Of a DNA stretch of 64,000 nucleotides, positions 55,153 through 62,815 are shown piece after piece. The notes under the pieces are model-generated. The model saw nothing but the letters and a program-made list of their open reading frames with translations. It ran no database searches and was not told where the DNA came from. Origin of the DNA: Acidobacteriota bacterium (GTDB lineage: Bacteria; Acidobacteriota; Blastocatellia; Pyrinomonadales; Pyrinomonadaceae); contig JAHBSI010000001.1 of NCBI GenBank assembly GCA_019639195.1, positions 1,116,001-1,180,000 on the forward strand. The letters run 5' to 3'. How positions within the stretch are numbered: position 1 is the first letter of the stretch; the number at the start of each line of letters is the position of its first letter. A program made the position numbers and the translations under genes.

Positions 55153-55686
55153 ATGCCAAGCGGCCGCACACATGACCTTCTCACGATCCTTCTTGTGGTT
55201 CCGGCCGCGGTTGGTGCTTACGCCTTGACGTTGAGTTTCCCGCGAACGGCGGTATTTTGTTTCGCCTTTCTATTTGGCGGCGTGATGTTCGGGCCCGATC
55301 TTGATACACGCTCAAAACAATATTCTCGCTGGGGTATCTTCCGATTCCTGTGGTTCCCGTATCGAGCGTTCTTTAAGCATCGATCGCGATTCTCGCACGG
55401 GTTGCTGCTTGGGACGGCGATCCGCGTCGTTTATTTTATGGGTCTCTGCTCGCTTCTGTTGATCGCAGGCTCATGGGTGTACGCGACCGTCGCCGGCGGC
55501 AAAATGCTCTCATTCGATGAATTTACGGCGATGTGGCGGACAATTGGTGACTTGTGCCGCCAAAGGCTCGGTGAGGGGATCCTTCTGACGCTATTTCTCG
55601 GAATGTGGTTCGGCGCCGCAAGCCATACCTTAACGGACCTTGCCGGTACGTACGTCAAGACCGGCCGTCGATCAAAACTTTTCTAA
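55153..55686 (+). CDS. DUF2227 putative metal-binding membrane protein
   Basis: 177 residues. MPSGRTHDLLTILLVVPAAV at the start, then FGPDLDTRSKQYSRWGIFRF, FFKHRSRFSHGLLLGTAIRV and GAASHTLTDLAGTYVKTGRR: the histidine/aspartate pattern (H at 7, GPDLD, RSRFSHG, SHTLTD) of the DUF2227 family, related to YdjM-like membrane metallohydrolases. Four hydrophobic helices. The 3' end overlaps the convergent gene by four bases. Confidence 0.87.
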   Translation: MPSGRTHDLLTILLVVPAAVGAYALTLSFPRTAVFCFAFLFGGVMFGPDLDTRSKQYSRWGIFRFLWFPYRAFFKHRSRFSHGLLLGTAIRVVYFMGLCSLLLIAGSWVYATVAGGKMLSFDEFTAMWRTIGDLCRQRLGEGILLTLFLGMWFGAASHTLTDLAGTYVKTGRRSKLF

Positions 55687-56903
55687 CCTTTACCACCCGT
55701 ACGCGCCGTGACGAGCCGAAGGGCGTGCTTCCGGACGGCCTCGGGGACATTTCGATCTTTTGTTAGGCCCTGCAGGTCGCGAAGCTGCAGGCGATTCATG
55801 ATCGACATTGAGTTCCCAAGCGGAGTTCGCGGGTTTCGGGCGAGGCTTAGCTGTACCAGATAACCGCGGCTCCACTGCTTGTTCATCGCGATCTGCCTCA
55901 GCACTTCTTCAGGCACCGTCCGCATCGATGCGATCTTCTCGACCTCTTGCTCGGTGATCTTAGGGTTGTTTATTACAGCAGACGCGACAAGCTTGTTCGG
56001 GTCGCGGATGAGGATATTGCGGGCCTCGCGGTCGCCCTTCATACCGAGCTTGACACGATCTTTTACGCCCATACGCATAATGCGATTAAGAACGGAGATG
56101 CGTTCGTTGGTGGCCTCATCCTCAGAGCTCAGCTCGCCGAGGATCTTCGCCATTATGGCCTGACGCTGCTCTTCGCTTTCCTCGTATATCTCTTCGATAT
56201 ACTCGAGGCTCAGCCACGAATCATCGGTCTCCTTGTCGAGTACCTCAATATGCTTTGCGATCAAAAGAGCATCTTCGGCGGAGATCGCATTCTCTTCGAG
56301 GTCTTCGGCAAACTCAGCCTGCTCGAGGAACTCGGCCGCGGCTTCATTACCCTGGGCTCGTAGTTCGCTCGCGATCTGGGCCGCACCGCGTTCCTTCTCG
56401 AAGAATTCGCGTTTGGTTTCCGCGGCACGGCGTTCGGCTTCCGGTGAGCGATTCGGATTCGCTAGGATCGCTTCAATGATCGCGGAATTGCGGATCAGTA
56501 ACTGCTGATTAAGTGAGATCCGCTCGAGCAGGCCGCCATCCGAGGTCGATCTTGCCATTGTCTCGAGTGACTCAACGGGCGTGGCAGGATTCGATAGGAC
56601 CGCGTCATGGATCTCGACCGGCATCGAAGTTGACCGTGCGAAATGCGACAGAACGGTCGGTGCCGCTTTTGCCGAACGCAGCATTACTTCGAGCGAATCG
56701 ATCGCCTGCGTGCCAAGAGCTTGCCGTGCGTTTGCTGAGAGCTCCGGATCCTCGCCGTCAGCGAGGCCGACAAGAAGCTCAAGCAAATCTTCGCCCGGCA
56801 AGGGCAACAGGCCCTTAGATGCGGCAAGCTGGGCGGGCCGCGGTGCGGAACCGGTCAAGACGGCGGAAACGGCCGGATTCTCTGAATAGATCTCAAGGGA
56901 CAT
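55683..56903 (-). CDS. Helical repeat protein, function unknown
   Basis: 406 residues from the ATG at 56903 (MSLEIYSENPAVSAVLTG). Short helical repeats of the leucine-rich-variant/HEAT kind fill it: VLSNPATPVESLETMARST, AILANPNRSPEA, DREARNILIRDPNKLVASAV, INNPKITEQEVEKIASMRTV, SLARNPRTPLGNSMSIMNRL. The recurring NPxT/P unit every ~35 residues points to an LRV-like solenoid. A very acidic, charged insert lies at ~165-260. Seen in delta-proteobacteria and acidobacteria; no known role. Confidence 0.75.
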   Translation of the reverse strand: MSLEIYSENPAVSAVLTGSAPRPAQLAASKGLLPLPGEDLLELLVGLADGEDPELSANARQALGTQAIDSLEVMLRSAKAAPTVLSHFARSTSMPVEIHDAVLSNPATPVESLETMARSTSDGGLLERISLNQQLLIRNSAIIEAILANPNRSPEAERRAAETKREFFEKERGAAQIASELRAQGNEAAAEFLEQAEFAEDLEENAISAEDALLIAKHIEVLDKETDDSWLSLEYIEEIYEESEEQRQAIMAKILGELSSEDEATNERISVLNRIMRMGVKDRVKLGMKGDREARNILIRDPNKLVASAVINNPKITEQEVEKIASMRTVPEEVLRQIAMNKQWSRGYLVQLSLARNPRTPLGNSMSIMNRLQLRDLQGLTKDRNVPEAVRKHALRLVTARTGGKG

Positions 56904-57084
56904 AGGAAGTGCCCAAAACAGCGGCGAGCTAATCAAATTCTAGCAAAAATGGAGTCCGACCGCCTTTTGCGAAAGAACCTCATGTCGGCGGACCCGACGA
57001 TAATTGACAAAGTTAGATGATTTTTCTCAAAAATGCGCTAAATTCTGTGTTTCCTGTAGAATAAATACTTTCGGAATCGTACAA

Positions 57085-58422
57085 ATGATCAAAGAACAAC
57101 TAGTAAAACTCATCGCCGACAGACAGGCAAAGATCGGCGTGATCGGACTCGGATACGTCGGTCTGCCCTTGATAGTCGAATTCGCGCTCAAGGGCTTTTC
57201 GACCGTCGGTTTTGAGGTTGACGAGAAAAAGGTCGAACAGCTAAATGCCGGCACGTCGTACATCGTTGATGTTCCTGACGCTAATGTCGCTGAATGTGTA
57301 AAAGCCGATACGCTTGCGGCAACTACGGATTTTAGCCGCCTTCGCGATTGCGACGTGATAATAATCTGTGTTCCAACACCGCTCCGCAAGACGAAGGATC
57401 CGGATATGAGCTTTATCCTTTCCGCGGGAGAAAAGATCCAACAGTCTCTACGCAAGGGCCAGCTCATTATCCTTGAATCGACCACATATCCCGGAACAAC
57501 AGACGAAGTGCTCGAACCGATGTTCGAAGAAATGGGGTTCCGCGTGGACGAGGATTTTCTTCTCGCCTTTTCGCCCGAACGCGTCGATCCGGGGAATCCG
57601 CAGTTCCAGACGCACAATATCCCGAAAGTCGTCGGCGGTGTATCCGAAGATTCGACGGAGGCGGCAGCTTTCCTTTACAGCCAGATCGTCGAAGAGGTCC
57701 ATCCGGTCTCAAGCGCACGTGTGGCCGAAGCATGCAAACTGTGGGAGAACACGTTTCGTGCGATCAATATCGGAATGGCGAACGAGATGGCTAAGCTTTG
57801 TAGTGCGCTCGGCATCGATACTTGGGAGGTTGTAAGGGCGGCGGCGACAAAACCGTTCGGCTTCATGCCGTTCTTTCCCGGACCGGGGATCGGCGGCCAT
57901 TGCATACCGCTTGACCCGCATTACCTTTCATGGAAAGCGCGCCAGCATGGGTTCGATTCGAAGTTCATCTCGCTTGCGGAACAGGTCAACTCGACGATGC
58001 CGAACTATGTCTTTGATCTTGTGTCGGCAGCCTTGAACCAACAGAAAAAGGCGGTCAACGGCTCAAAGGTCCTGATCCTCGGTGTCGCCTACAAGAAAGA
58101 CATCGATGATATGAGGGAGTCTCCTGCACTGTCGATCATCGATCTGCTTCGTGCCGACGGTGCGGATGTCGTCTATCACGACCCGTTCGTTGAAGAAGTG
58201 ACGTTTGATCACGCGTACACGATCGGGCACGGCGAACCGCTCCATAATCAAGAACTTACGGACGAGCTTATTTCAAGCGCGGACTGCGTCGTCATTTGTA
58301 CTGAGCACTCAACGATCGATTACAATCGCCTATGCGACCTTGCGGGCGTCGTCGTCGATACCCGCAATGCACTCTCACCCGAGATCCGGAAAGGCTGCAA
58401 CGCTCGGATCGTTAGGTTGTAA
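57085..58422 (+). CDS. UDP-N-acetyl sugar 6-dehydrogenase (WbpA/WecC family)
   Basis: 445 residues from the ATG at 57085; a 27-codon upstream extension is not conserved. N-terminal Rossmann site IGVIGLGYVGLPLIVEFALK, the catalytic-cysteine motif GPGIGGHCIPLDPHYLSWKA (Cys near residue 272), and the C-terminal UDP-binding domain (VLILGVAYKKDIDDMRESPA). Oxidises C6 of UDP-GlcNAc or UDP-ManNAc. GIGGHCIPLDPHY favours the WbpA side. Followed by a UDP-GlcNAc 2-epimerase, so the pair feeds a uronic acid into surface polysaccharide. Confidence 0.93.
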   Translation: MIKEQLVKLIADRQAKIGVIGLGYVGLPLIVEFALKGFSTVGFEVDEKKVEQLNAGTSYIVDVPDANVAECVKADTLAATTDFSRLRDCDVIIICVPTPLRKTKDPDMSFILSAGEKIQQSLRKGQLIILESTTYPGTTDEVLEPMFEEMGFRVDEDFLLAFSPERVDPGNPQFQTHNIPKVVGGVSEDSTEAAAFLYSQIVEEVHPVSSARVAEACKLWENTFRAINIGMANEMAKLCSALGIDTWEVVRAAATKPFGFMPFFPGPGIGGHCIPLDPHYLSWKARQHGFDSKFISLAEQVNSTMPNYVFDLVSAALNQQKKAVNGSKVLILGVAYKKDIDDMRESPALSIIDLLRADGADVVYHDPFVEEVTFDHAYTIGHGEPLHNQELTDELISSADCVVICTEHSTIDYNRLCDLAGVVVDTRNALSPEIRKGCNARIVRL

Positions 58423-58451
58423 TTTAGGCGGGACCGCAAACCCTGGAGTTA

Positions 58452-59555
58452 ATGATCAAGACACTTCTTATCGCCGGTGCGCGGCCGAATTTTATGAAGG
58501 TTGCGCCGATCTACGCCGAGATGAAACGGCGTGGAGATAAGTTTGCGCCGATGATCGTACACACCGGCCAGCACTATGATGCGGCGATGTCCGATGCGTT
58601 CTTTAGTGATCTCGGGATGCCCGAGCCGGACATCAATCTCGGAGTCGGTTCTGCATCGCACGCTCAGCAAACGGCAAAGATAATGACGCTTTTTGAGCCG
58701 ATCGTTGAGGCCGAAAAGCCGGACTGGGTGGTCGTTGTCGGCGATGTAAATTCGACGATCGCGTGTGCACTTGTCGCGGTGAAAATGGGAGTAAAGGTCG
58801 CACATGTCGAGGCGGGACTGCGCTCGGGCGATCGTTCGATGCCGGAAGAGATCAACAGGATATTGACCGACTCGATCTCCGATCTTTTGCTGACGCCTTC
58901 GCCGGATGCTGACGACACACTTCGACGTGAAGGCGTGGCTGAAAGCAAGATCCGCTTCGTCGGGAACGTAATGATCGATTCGCTGTTAGATCATCTAAAG
59001 GTGTCGGAGCGGTCGAATATTCGCGAGACGCTCGGGGTTGTCGCAGGCGAATATGCGGTGACGACGCTGCATCGTCCGTCAAATGTCGATGATCGAGCGA
59101 CTCTCGAAGGTATTATCGGAGCTCTTATCGAGATCTCGAATCAACTGCCGATCATCTTTCCTGTGCATCCGAGGACGCGACAAAAACTTGCGGACTTCGG
59201 GCTCGAAGACCGAATCGCTGAGTCGAATGTTCGACTGATCGAACCGCTCGGCTATCTCGACTTCCTGCGTCTTTATAGCGGTGCAAAACTCGTTCTGACG
59301 GATTCCGGAGGGCTGCAGGAAGAAACGACGGTGCTGGGCATCCCTTGTCTTACATTGCGTGAAAATACGGAACGCCCGATCACGATCGAAATGGGGTCAA
59401 ATGTCCTGGTCGGAGTAGATCCCAAGAAAATTCTCTCAGAGGCCGACGCGTCGCTCGATGGCCGCGAGCGAGAGCCTCAGATACCACCGCTTTGGGACGG
59501 AAAGACGGCCGGCAGGATCTGCGACGCATTAGAAAACCCGCTGCACGGTCATTGA
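58452..59555 (+). CDS. wecB: Non-hydrolysing UDP-N-acetylglucosamine 2-epimerase
   Basis: 367 residues: LIAGARPNFMKVAPIYAEMK, VHTGQHYDAAMSDAFFSDLG, WVVVVGDVNSTIACALVA, VAHVEAGLRSGDRSMPEEIN and LTDSGGLQEETTVLGIPCLT, all conserved in WecB/MnaA. Interconverts UDP-GlcNAc and UDP-ManNAc. Thirty bases after the dehydrogenase; a terminator overlaps its last codons. Confidence 0.95.
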   Translation: MIKTLLIAGARPNFMKVAPIYAEMKRRGDKFAPMIVHTGQHYDAAMSDAFFSDLGMPEPDINLGVGSASHAQQTAKIMTLFEPIVEAEKPDWVVVVGDVNSTIACALVAVKMGVKVAHVEAGLRSGDRSMPEEINRILTDSISDLLLTPSPDADDTLRREGVAESKIRFVGNVMIDSLLDHLKVSERSNIRETLGVVAGEYAVTTLHRPSNVDDRATLEGIIGALIEISNQLPIIFPVHPRTRQKLADFGLEDRIAESNVRLIEPLGYLDFLRLYSGAKLVLTDSGGLQEETTVLGIPCLTLRENTERPITIEMGSNVLVGVDPKKILSEADASLDGREREPQIPPLWDGKTAGRICDALENPLHGH

Positions 59556-59566
59556 TGCAGCGGGTT
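59535..59566. terminator. Terminator shared by wecB and the rhodanese operon
   Basis: AACCCGCTGCA and TGCAGCGGGTT form a perfect 11-bp stem that includes the wecB stop codon in its loop. An A/T-rich tail follows on the plus strand. Convergent genes end on either side. Confidence 0.8.
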
Positions 59567-59584
59567 AATAAATCATAAGGGTCG

Positions 59585-60070
59585 TTAGCGCTTCTTTTCC
59601 ATCGGATAGCCGGCCTGTTTCCAAGCCTCCGTACCGCCCTTCATTGCAAAAACGTCTTTGTAACCTTTTTCGATGAGTTTGACTGCCAGACCGGCACTCG
59701 TATGTTCGTTCGGTCAGGAACAGTAGATTATTATTTTCTTGCCCTTCGGGATCTTGCTGTACTCGGCTTCGGGAGCCAGCATCGGGATGCTGATCGATGT
59801 CGCAATATGCTCGACCTCATAGGCCGATTGGCTTCGCGAATCAATAAAGACAGCGTCCTTTGCGTCAAACGCCTTCTTTGCATCTTCAAGGGTGATCCGC
59901 GGTGCGTTTGCCATTGCCTCTTCATGCGGGTCGGGCGTTGGTGTGGTTATCGCGATCTTCTTTGTTGATGAGTTGGTGTTTTCCTTCGAGATCGCGATCG
60001 GCGCTGCTGATTGACAGCCGGCGATGACGGCGAGACCAAACATTGCCAAAAGAATAATTAGATTTTTCAC
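59585..60070 (-). CDS. Rhodanese-like lipoprotein, candidate selenoprotein with in-frame UGA
   Basis: 161 residues if the TGA at 59714-59716 is read as selenocysteine (residue 119). GTG start overlaps the Bcp stop (GTGA). A signal peptide ends in a lipobox (VIAGCQS), so the protein sits outside the inner membrane on a lipid anchor. The rhodanese domain is ITLEDAKKAFDAKDAVFIDS with active-site loop YCS-U-PNEHTSA; related rhodaneses have YC(S/T)C-PNE, so the UGA replaces the second Cys of a CxC pair. After the UGA the fold continues in frame to its natural end (AVKLIEKGYKDVFAMKGGTE, AWKQAGYPM) and a TAA. A SECIS-like hairpin lies 21 bases after the UGA. A plain stop mutation is the alternative. 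Confidence 0.7.
59671..59716 (-). promoter_or_regulatory. Bacterial SECIS-like hairpin downstream of the UGA
   Basis: After the UGA and 17 bases comes UGCC-GGUCU-GGCA (59696 to 59684): a 4-bp GC-rich stem with loop GGUCU beginning 21 bases after the UGA. The loop is the same as the one in the Escherichia coli fdhF SECIS, whose G and U are contacted by SelB. A lower stem GAGU/ACUC with an internal bulge can extend it. Confidence 0.6.
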
Positions 60071-60528
60071 TTTTCTCCGAATGCCGCCAAAACTTCGTCG
60101 GCGTGCTTTGAGACATCGACCTTCTCAAATATCTTTACGATCGTTCCTTTTTCGTCTATCAAAAACGTCTTTCGGAACGTACCCATATATTTGCGGCCGT
60201 ACATCGATTTTTCGCCCCAAACACCGTAGTCATTGACGATCTTCTTATCGGTATCGGCAAGAAGGTCGAAAGGAAGCTGGAATTTGGAGATGAATTTCTG
60301 ATGAGACTTCTCATCGTCCGTCGAAACCCCAAGGACCTTTATGCCCTTCGAGTTGAAGACAGCATCAGCATCACGAAAAGAGCAGGCCTCCTTCGTGCAG
60401 CCCGGCGTATCATCCTTCGGGTAGAAATAAAGAACGACGCGCTTTCCCTTGTAATCCGAAAGCTTAACGGTTTTGCCGTCCTGGTCGTTGGACGAGAAGT
60501 TCGGTGCTTTATCGCCTTCTTTAAGCAT
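60067..60528 (-). CDS. bcp: Bcp-type peroxiredoxin (thioredoxin-dependent)
   Basis: 153 residues from the ATG at 60528 (MLKEGDKAPNFSSNDQDGKT); an ATG at 60537 or TTG at 60570 are alternatives. The peroxidatic cysteine is in PKDDTPGCTKEACSFRD, with the second Cys five residues on, as in BCP/PrxQ. Reduces peroxides with thioredoxin. Both cysteines are normal codons. Sits between a DUF481 gene and the rhodanese gene, so the operon may serve sulfur/peroxide stress. Confidence 0.93.
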   Translation of the reverse strand: MLKEGDKAPNFSSNDQDGKTVKLSDYKGKRVVLYFYPKDDTPGCTKEACSFRDADAVFNSKGIKVLGVSTDDEKSHQKFISKFQLPFDLLADTDKKIVNDYGVWGEKSMYGRKYMGTFRKTFLIDEKGTIVKIFEKVDVSKHADEVLAAFGEK

Positions 60529-60573
60529 TGCAACCATTTTGAAGCATTTCGCGGTCGTCTGCAACGGCAAGCC

Positions 60574-61611
60574 CTATTTCGCCTTGCCGAAATTCCATTT
60601 TAAGCCCGTCGTAAAGAGGAAATCGTTCTTCTCTGTCGTCCGCGGCGGGTCATTGTTGAATCGGTTCCCGACCGTAAAGAAGATGCCGATACGTTTTGTA
60701 ACATCCAACGAGACCGTCGAGTCCGTAATGAAGCGATATTCATTCACATCGGTAATGTTCTGATAGAAGGTGAATGTGCCCTGGAACTTCAACCGGTTGT
60801 TGACTCTCTGCTTTAATGCGGCTCCCGCGAGGCCTTCCGGCGTGTCTGTCTTTTCATCGGCTTGCCAGGTTCGGTTCCAGGCGATGCCGCTGAGCAGATC
60901 GAGTTCGGTTCTGTCGTTTTTGATCGTGTGATGGCCGACGCCGGCACCAACGATCGACCGGAATACGAGTTTCTTAGGTCTGTCACGCTCGAAGTCATAC
61001 GAGACGAATCCGAATAGCTTCTTGTTTACGTTGCGATCATACCGCGCACCGCCCCAGAATGCGTTTGAGGTCGTGATGGAAGCGCCGGAATTTCGACTGG
61101 TGAACCAAAGGCTGCGTGCGTAGATGGTAAGTTTGTCATTTATCCCTTCTTTGACGGCCCGAAGGCTCGTCGTCAGGGTTGAGGTTTTTGAGTTTCCCGA
61201 GGCGTAGTTGAAACCGATCGAGGCGTTGCCCGTCCACCCGTCCACCATCCCGAAAACTCTCCCATTTCCGAAGAGCGGCGGCTTCTTGTCCTCTTTTGCT
61301 CCCGGTGTTTCAGCAGCTTTGTCCGGGGACTTTGCGGTTGCCGCCGACACTTTTGCCATCGGCTCAGCTTTTTCGGCCTCGGCAGCTTTCGCATTCGGAT
61401 CAGGTTCGGGAATGATCTTTTCGATCATTGACGCCGGGATCTTTATAACGCCTGCATAAGCGGTTTCGACCTCGATCGAGCCTTCCGTACGACTGATCAC
61501 GGTACCGGTTATCCGATCGCCGTTCTTGAGAGTGATATGATCGCCGAACACTACAGAGGTCGAGCCGAAAACGATGCAAAGAAGTAGTAAAGCTGAGATA
61601 TTCCTGGTCAT
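60574..61611 (-). CDS. DUF481 outer-membrane beta-barrel protein
   Basis: 345 residues, signal peptide (ISALLLLCIVFGSTSVVFGD). An N-terminal small beta domain (HITLKNGDRITGTVISRTEG) is followed by a Lys/Ala/Glu/Pro-rich linker (~70-110) and a C-terminal DUF481 barrel of alternating strands (GWTGNASIGFNYASGNSKTS, KLFGFVSYDFERDRPKKLVF) ending KWNFGKAK. DUF481 proteins are outer-membrane channels of unknown substrate. First gene of the operon with Bcp and the rhodanese. Confidence 0.88.
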   Translation of the reverse strand: MTRNISALLLLCIVFGSTSVVFGDHITLKNGDRITGTVISRTEGSIEVETAYAGVIKIPASMIEKIIPEPDPNAKAAEAEKAEPMAKVSAATAKSPDKAAETPGAKEDKKPPLFGNGRVFGMVDGWTGNASIGFNYASGNSKTSTLTTSLRAVKEGINDKLTIYARSLWFTSRNSGASITTSNAFWGGARYDRNVNKKLFGFVSYDFERDRPKKLVFRSIVGAGVGHHTIKNDRTELDLLSGIAWNRTWQADEKTDTPEGLAGAALKQRVNNRLKFQGTFTFYQNITDVNEYRFITDSTVSLDVTKRIGIFFTVGNRFNNDPPRTTEKNDFLFTTGLKWNFGKAK

Positions 61612-61714
61612 TCTAATACTAAGGGGAGATTGCCCGCAGAGGTAAAAATTGAAATAATCCTAACATTCTGAGGCTTCGATGTGAACGCGAGGCCGATCGA
61701 CGCTATCAAACGAC

Positions 61715-62239
61715 GTGAAGGTTCTCTCAGAAAAACGAGCCCTTGAGCGATTGGCAATGCTCAGGAACAGCTTTGCCGCTCACATACGCAGTGAGTATGA
61801 ACATGCCGCAAAAGACTGCGTAACTTGTGAAACAAAAGGGGCTTGCTGTCTTGATGCACATTTTGTGAATGTGCGGATCACGCGGCTTGAAGCTGTTGCG
61901 ATAATGAGCGAGATCAACAGCTTGCCCACTGAAAAGCGTGAGGCGGTTCGCGAACGAATATCTGATGCCGTTGAACGATTTGGCCTGGACGATGCGGCGG
62001 AAAGTGTCGGAAGAACTTATGCCTGCCCGCTTTTTGAACGGCAAAGCGGCTGTCTCGTTCACGAAACTGCGAAACCGTTACCGTGCATCGCTCATGCTTG
62101 CTACGAGCGAAAAGAAGACCTTCCGCCCGAAAGCCTACTGGACGAGCTAGAGGCAAAAGTTTGTGAACTTTCGCGACGGACGTATAGTTCAGCCGCGTTT
62201 ACTCGATCCTTGCCCGCCGCACTAAAGAAATTGTTCTAA
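61715..62239 (+). CDS. YkgJ-like cysteine-cluster protein
   Basis: 174 residues, apparent GTG start. Cysteines fall in two clusters: DCVTCETKGACC (residues ~35-46) and YACPLFERQSGCLVH with PLPCIAHACY (~100-130). This is the CxxC...CC / CPxxxxxxxC pattern of the YkgJ (UPF0153) family, thought to bind iron-sulfur or zinc. Function unknown. Convergent with the next gene, stops overlapping by four bases. Confidence 0.75.
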   Translation: MKVLSEKRALERLAMLRNSFAAHIRSEYEHAAKDCVTCETKGACCLDAHFVNVRITRLEAVAIMSEINSLPTEKREAVRERISDAVERFGLDDAAESVGRTYACPLFERQSGCLVHETAKPLPCIAHACYERKEDLPPESLLDELEAKVCELSRRTYSSAAFTRSLPAALKKLF

Positions 62240-62643
62240 GCTTCGCGTCTGAGCCTGCCGCCAAGCATCGTAAGCGGGATCAGCATCGCAGAAAAGAGGA
62301 CATGATACCAGAGCGGGATCATTGACCACGTCATTGCGACCACAAACAAACCAAATGCCAAAAGCAAAATGCCGAGAACGAGCGTCGATCTTTTGCGTTC
62401 TCCGGCGATCAGCGCAGCAATGAATCCCGAAATGATCGTGGTTACTGCACCGCGAAAGAGGTTGACGAGCAGGATCGAGGTTTCGACCGTAAATGGGGTC
62501 CGATTAATTGTCGCCTTTTCAAAGGCGGTTTGATGCTCTCCCCACCATCCGGGCGAAAAGTTGCTGAGCATTTGTTCACTGCCAAGCCAGATGATCGTCC
62601 ATACCGTAAATCCGATGACGATCGCGATGATCAAACGAATCAT
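62236..62643 (-). CDS. Four-helix membrane protein, function unknown
   Basis: 135 residues with four hydrophobic helices (LIIAIVIGFTVWTIIWLG; LVNLFRGAVTTIISGFIAAL; LVLGILLLAFGLFVVAMTW; YHVLFSAMLIPLTMLGG) and a polar loop between the first two. No family recognised. The ATG is preceded by an AAAAGGAGATC-like site on its strand. Confidence 0.7.
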   Translation of the reverse strand: MIRLIIAIVIGFTVWTIIWLGSEQMLSNFSPGWWGEHQTAFEKATINRTPFTVETSILLVNLFRGAVTTIISGFIAALIAGERKRSTLVLGILLLAFGLFVVAMTWSMIPLWYHVLFSAMLIPLTMLGGRLRREA

Positions 62644-62815
62644 ATTCCTGATCTCCTTTTTTCGAACCTTTGACGGGCGCAGAAAACGACAGAATCTTAA
62701 TCCTTCCTGCAGGGCGGGTCAATAGAAGATCACCACTCAATGAGGAGTCGATCGAAGGGTGGGATGGAATGCAGCGGTCCTTCAAAAAGACCGCCGCGAT
62801 TCACATTGGATTGGT

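Noticed and set aside
59714-60070. Rhodanese ending at the TGA as a complete 118-residue protein
   Set aside because: The product would lack the last third of the fold, while homologous sequence continues in frame after the TGA.
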